Source of the DNA: a virus
Length of the DNA: 22,914 nucleotides
IMG/VR virus record: IMGVR_UViG_3300032086_000297
Span: 1-22,914 of that record
Reading direction: 5' to 3' (one strand)
Made by a program: the position numbers and the translations under genes. Below, one piece after another: positions 22,896 through 22,914 of the stretch. Numbering within the stretch: the stretch's first letter is position 1; each line of letters opens with the position of its first letter. The notes beneath the pieces were generated by a model. It was not told where the DNA came from, did no database searches, and saw only the letters and a list, made by a program, of their open reading frames with translations.

Positions 22896-22914
22896 ATGTC
22901 AAAAGATACAATAA
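22896..22914 (+). CDS. Start of a further gene, cut by the window
   Basis: Six codons MSKDTI at the window end begin 18 nt after the endolysin stop. Too little is present to assign anything; codon pattern and spacing are compatible with a real start but do not prove it. Confidence 0.25.

Overview
The window is the virion and lysis region of a tailed double-stranded DNA phage, most likely a siphovirus of a Bacteroidetes (probably marine flavobacterial) host. Every supported gene is on the plus strand. Genes are packed with ATGA or TAATG overlaps, the DNA is A/T-rich by eye, and starts are preceded by A-rich tracts with no Shine-Dalgarno. One promoter (1533-1563) matches the Bacteroidetes TTTG / N19 / TANNTTTG form exactly. 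No integrase, replication gene, tRNA, CRISPR array or insertion sequence is visible, so lifestyle cannot be decided here.

Layout. 1-1515: DNA packaging (small and large terminase). 1516-2653: four small genes; the first, winged-helix-like, has its own host-type promoter and terminator, and a second terminator closes the block. 2685-4409: tail assembly chaperone with a -1 frameshift, a tail-terminator-like protein and an HK97 gp10-like protein. 4409-12493: large adhesion, baseplate-like and tape-measure proteins. 12523-16018: XkdF-like maturation protease, a beta-rich virion protein, a small Cys protein, acidic scaffold and major capsid protein. 16094-19309: probable tail tube, a small beta protein, portal and head-tail connector. 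19297-21723: small proteins and tail-fibre genes. 21727-22877: lysis region with two holin-like membrane proteins, a 25-residue CDGSH-type protein, a one-segment membrane protein and an M15 peptidase endolysin. The window ends just inside a further gene.

The order is unusual. Tail genes directly follow the large terminase, capsid genes come after the tape measure, and portal and connector come after the capsid gene. The commoner order is terminase, portal, protease, capsid, connector, tail.

The most notable unannotated signal is a 37-nt element found six times (1, 2651, 12489, 14402, 16695, 19369). It has near-identical block spacing, and in five cases its last three bases are the ATG of a gene. 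It does not resemble the host-type promoter and may be a phage late promoter giving leaderless or nearly leaderless mRNAs. Second is a nine-T slippery run in the tail chaperone gene, with an intact -1 frame running to the next gene. Third are a CDGSH micro-protein in the lysis block and sequence modules shared between different virion proteins.
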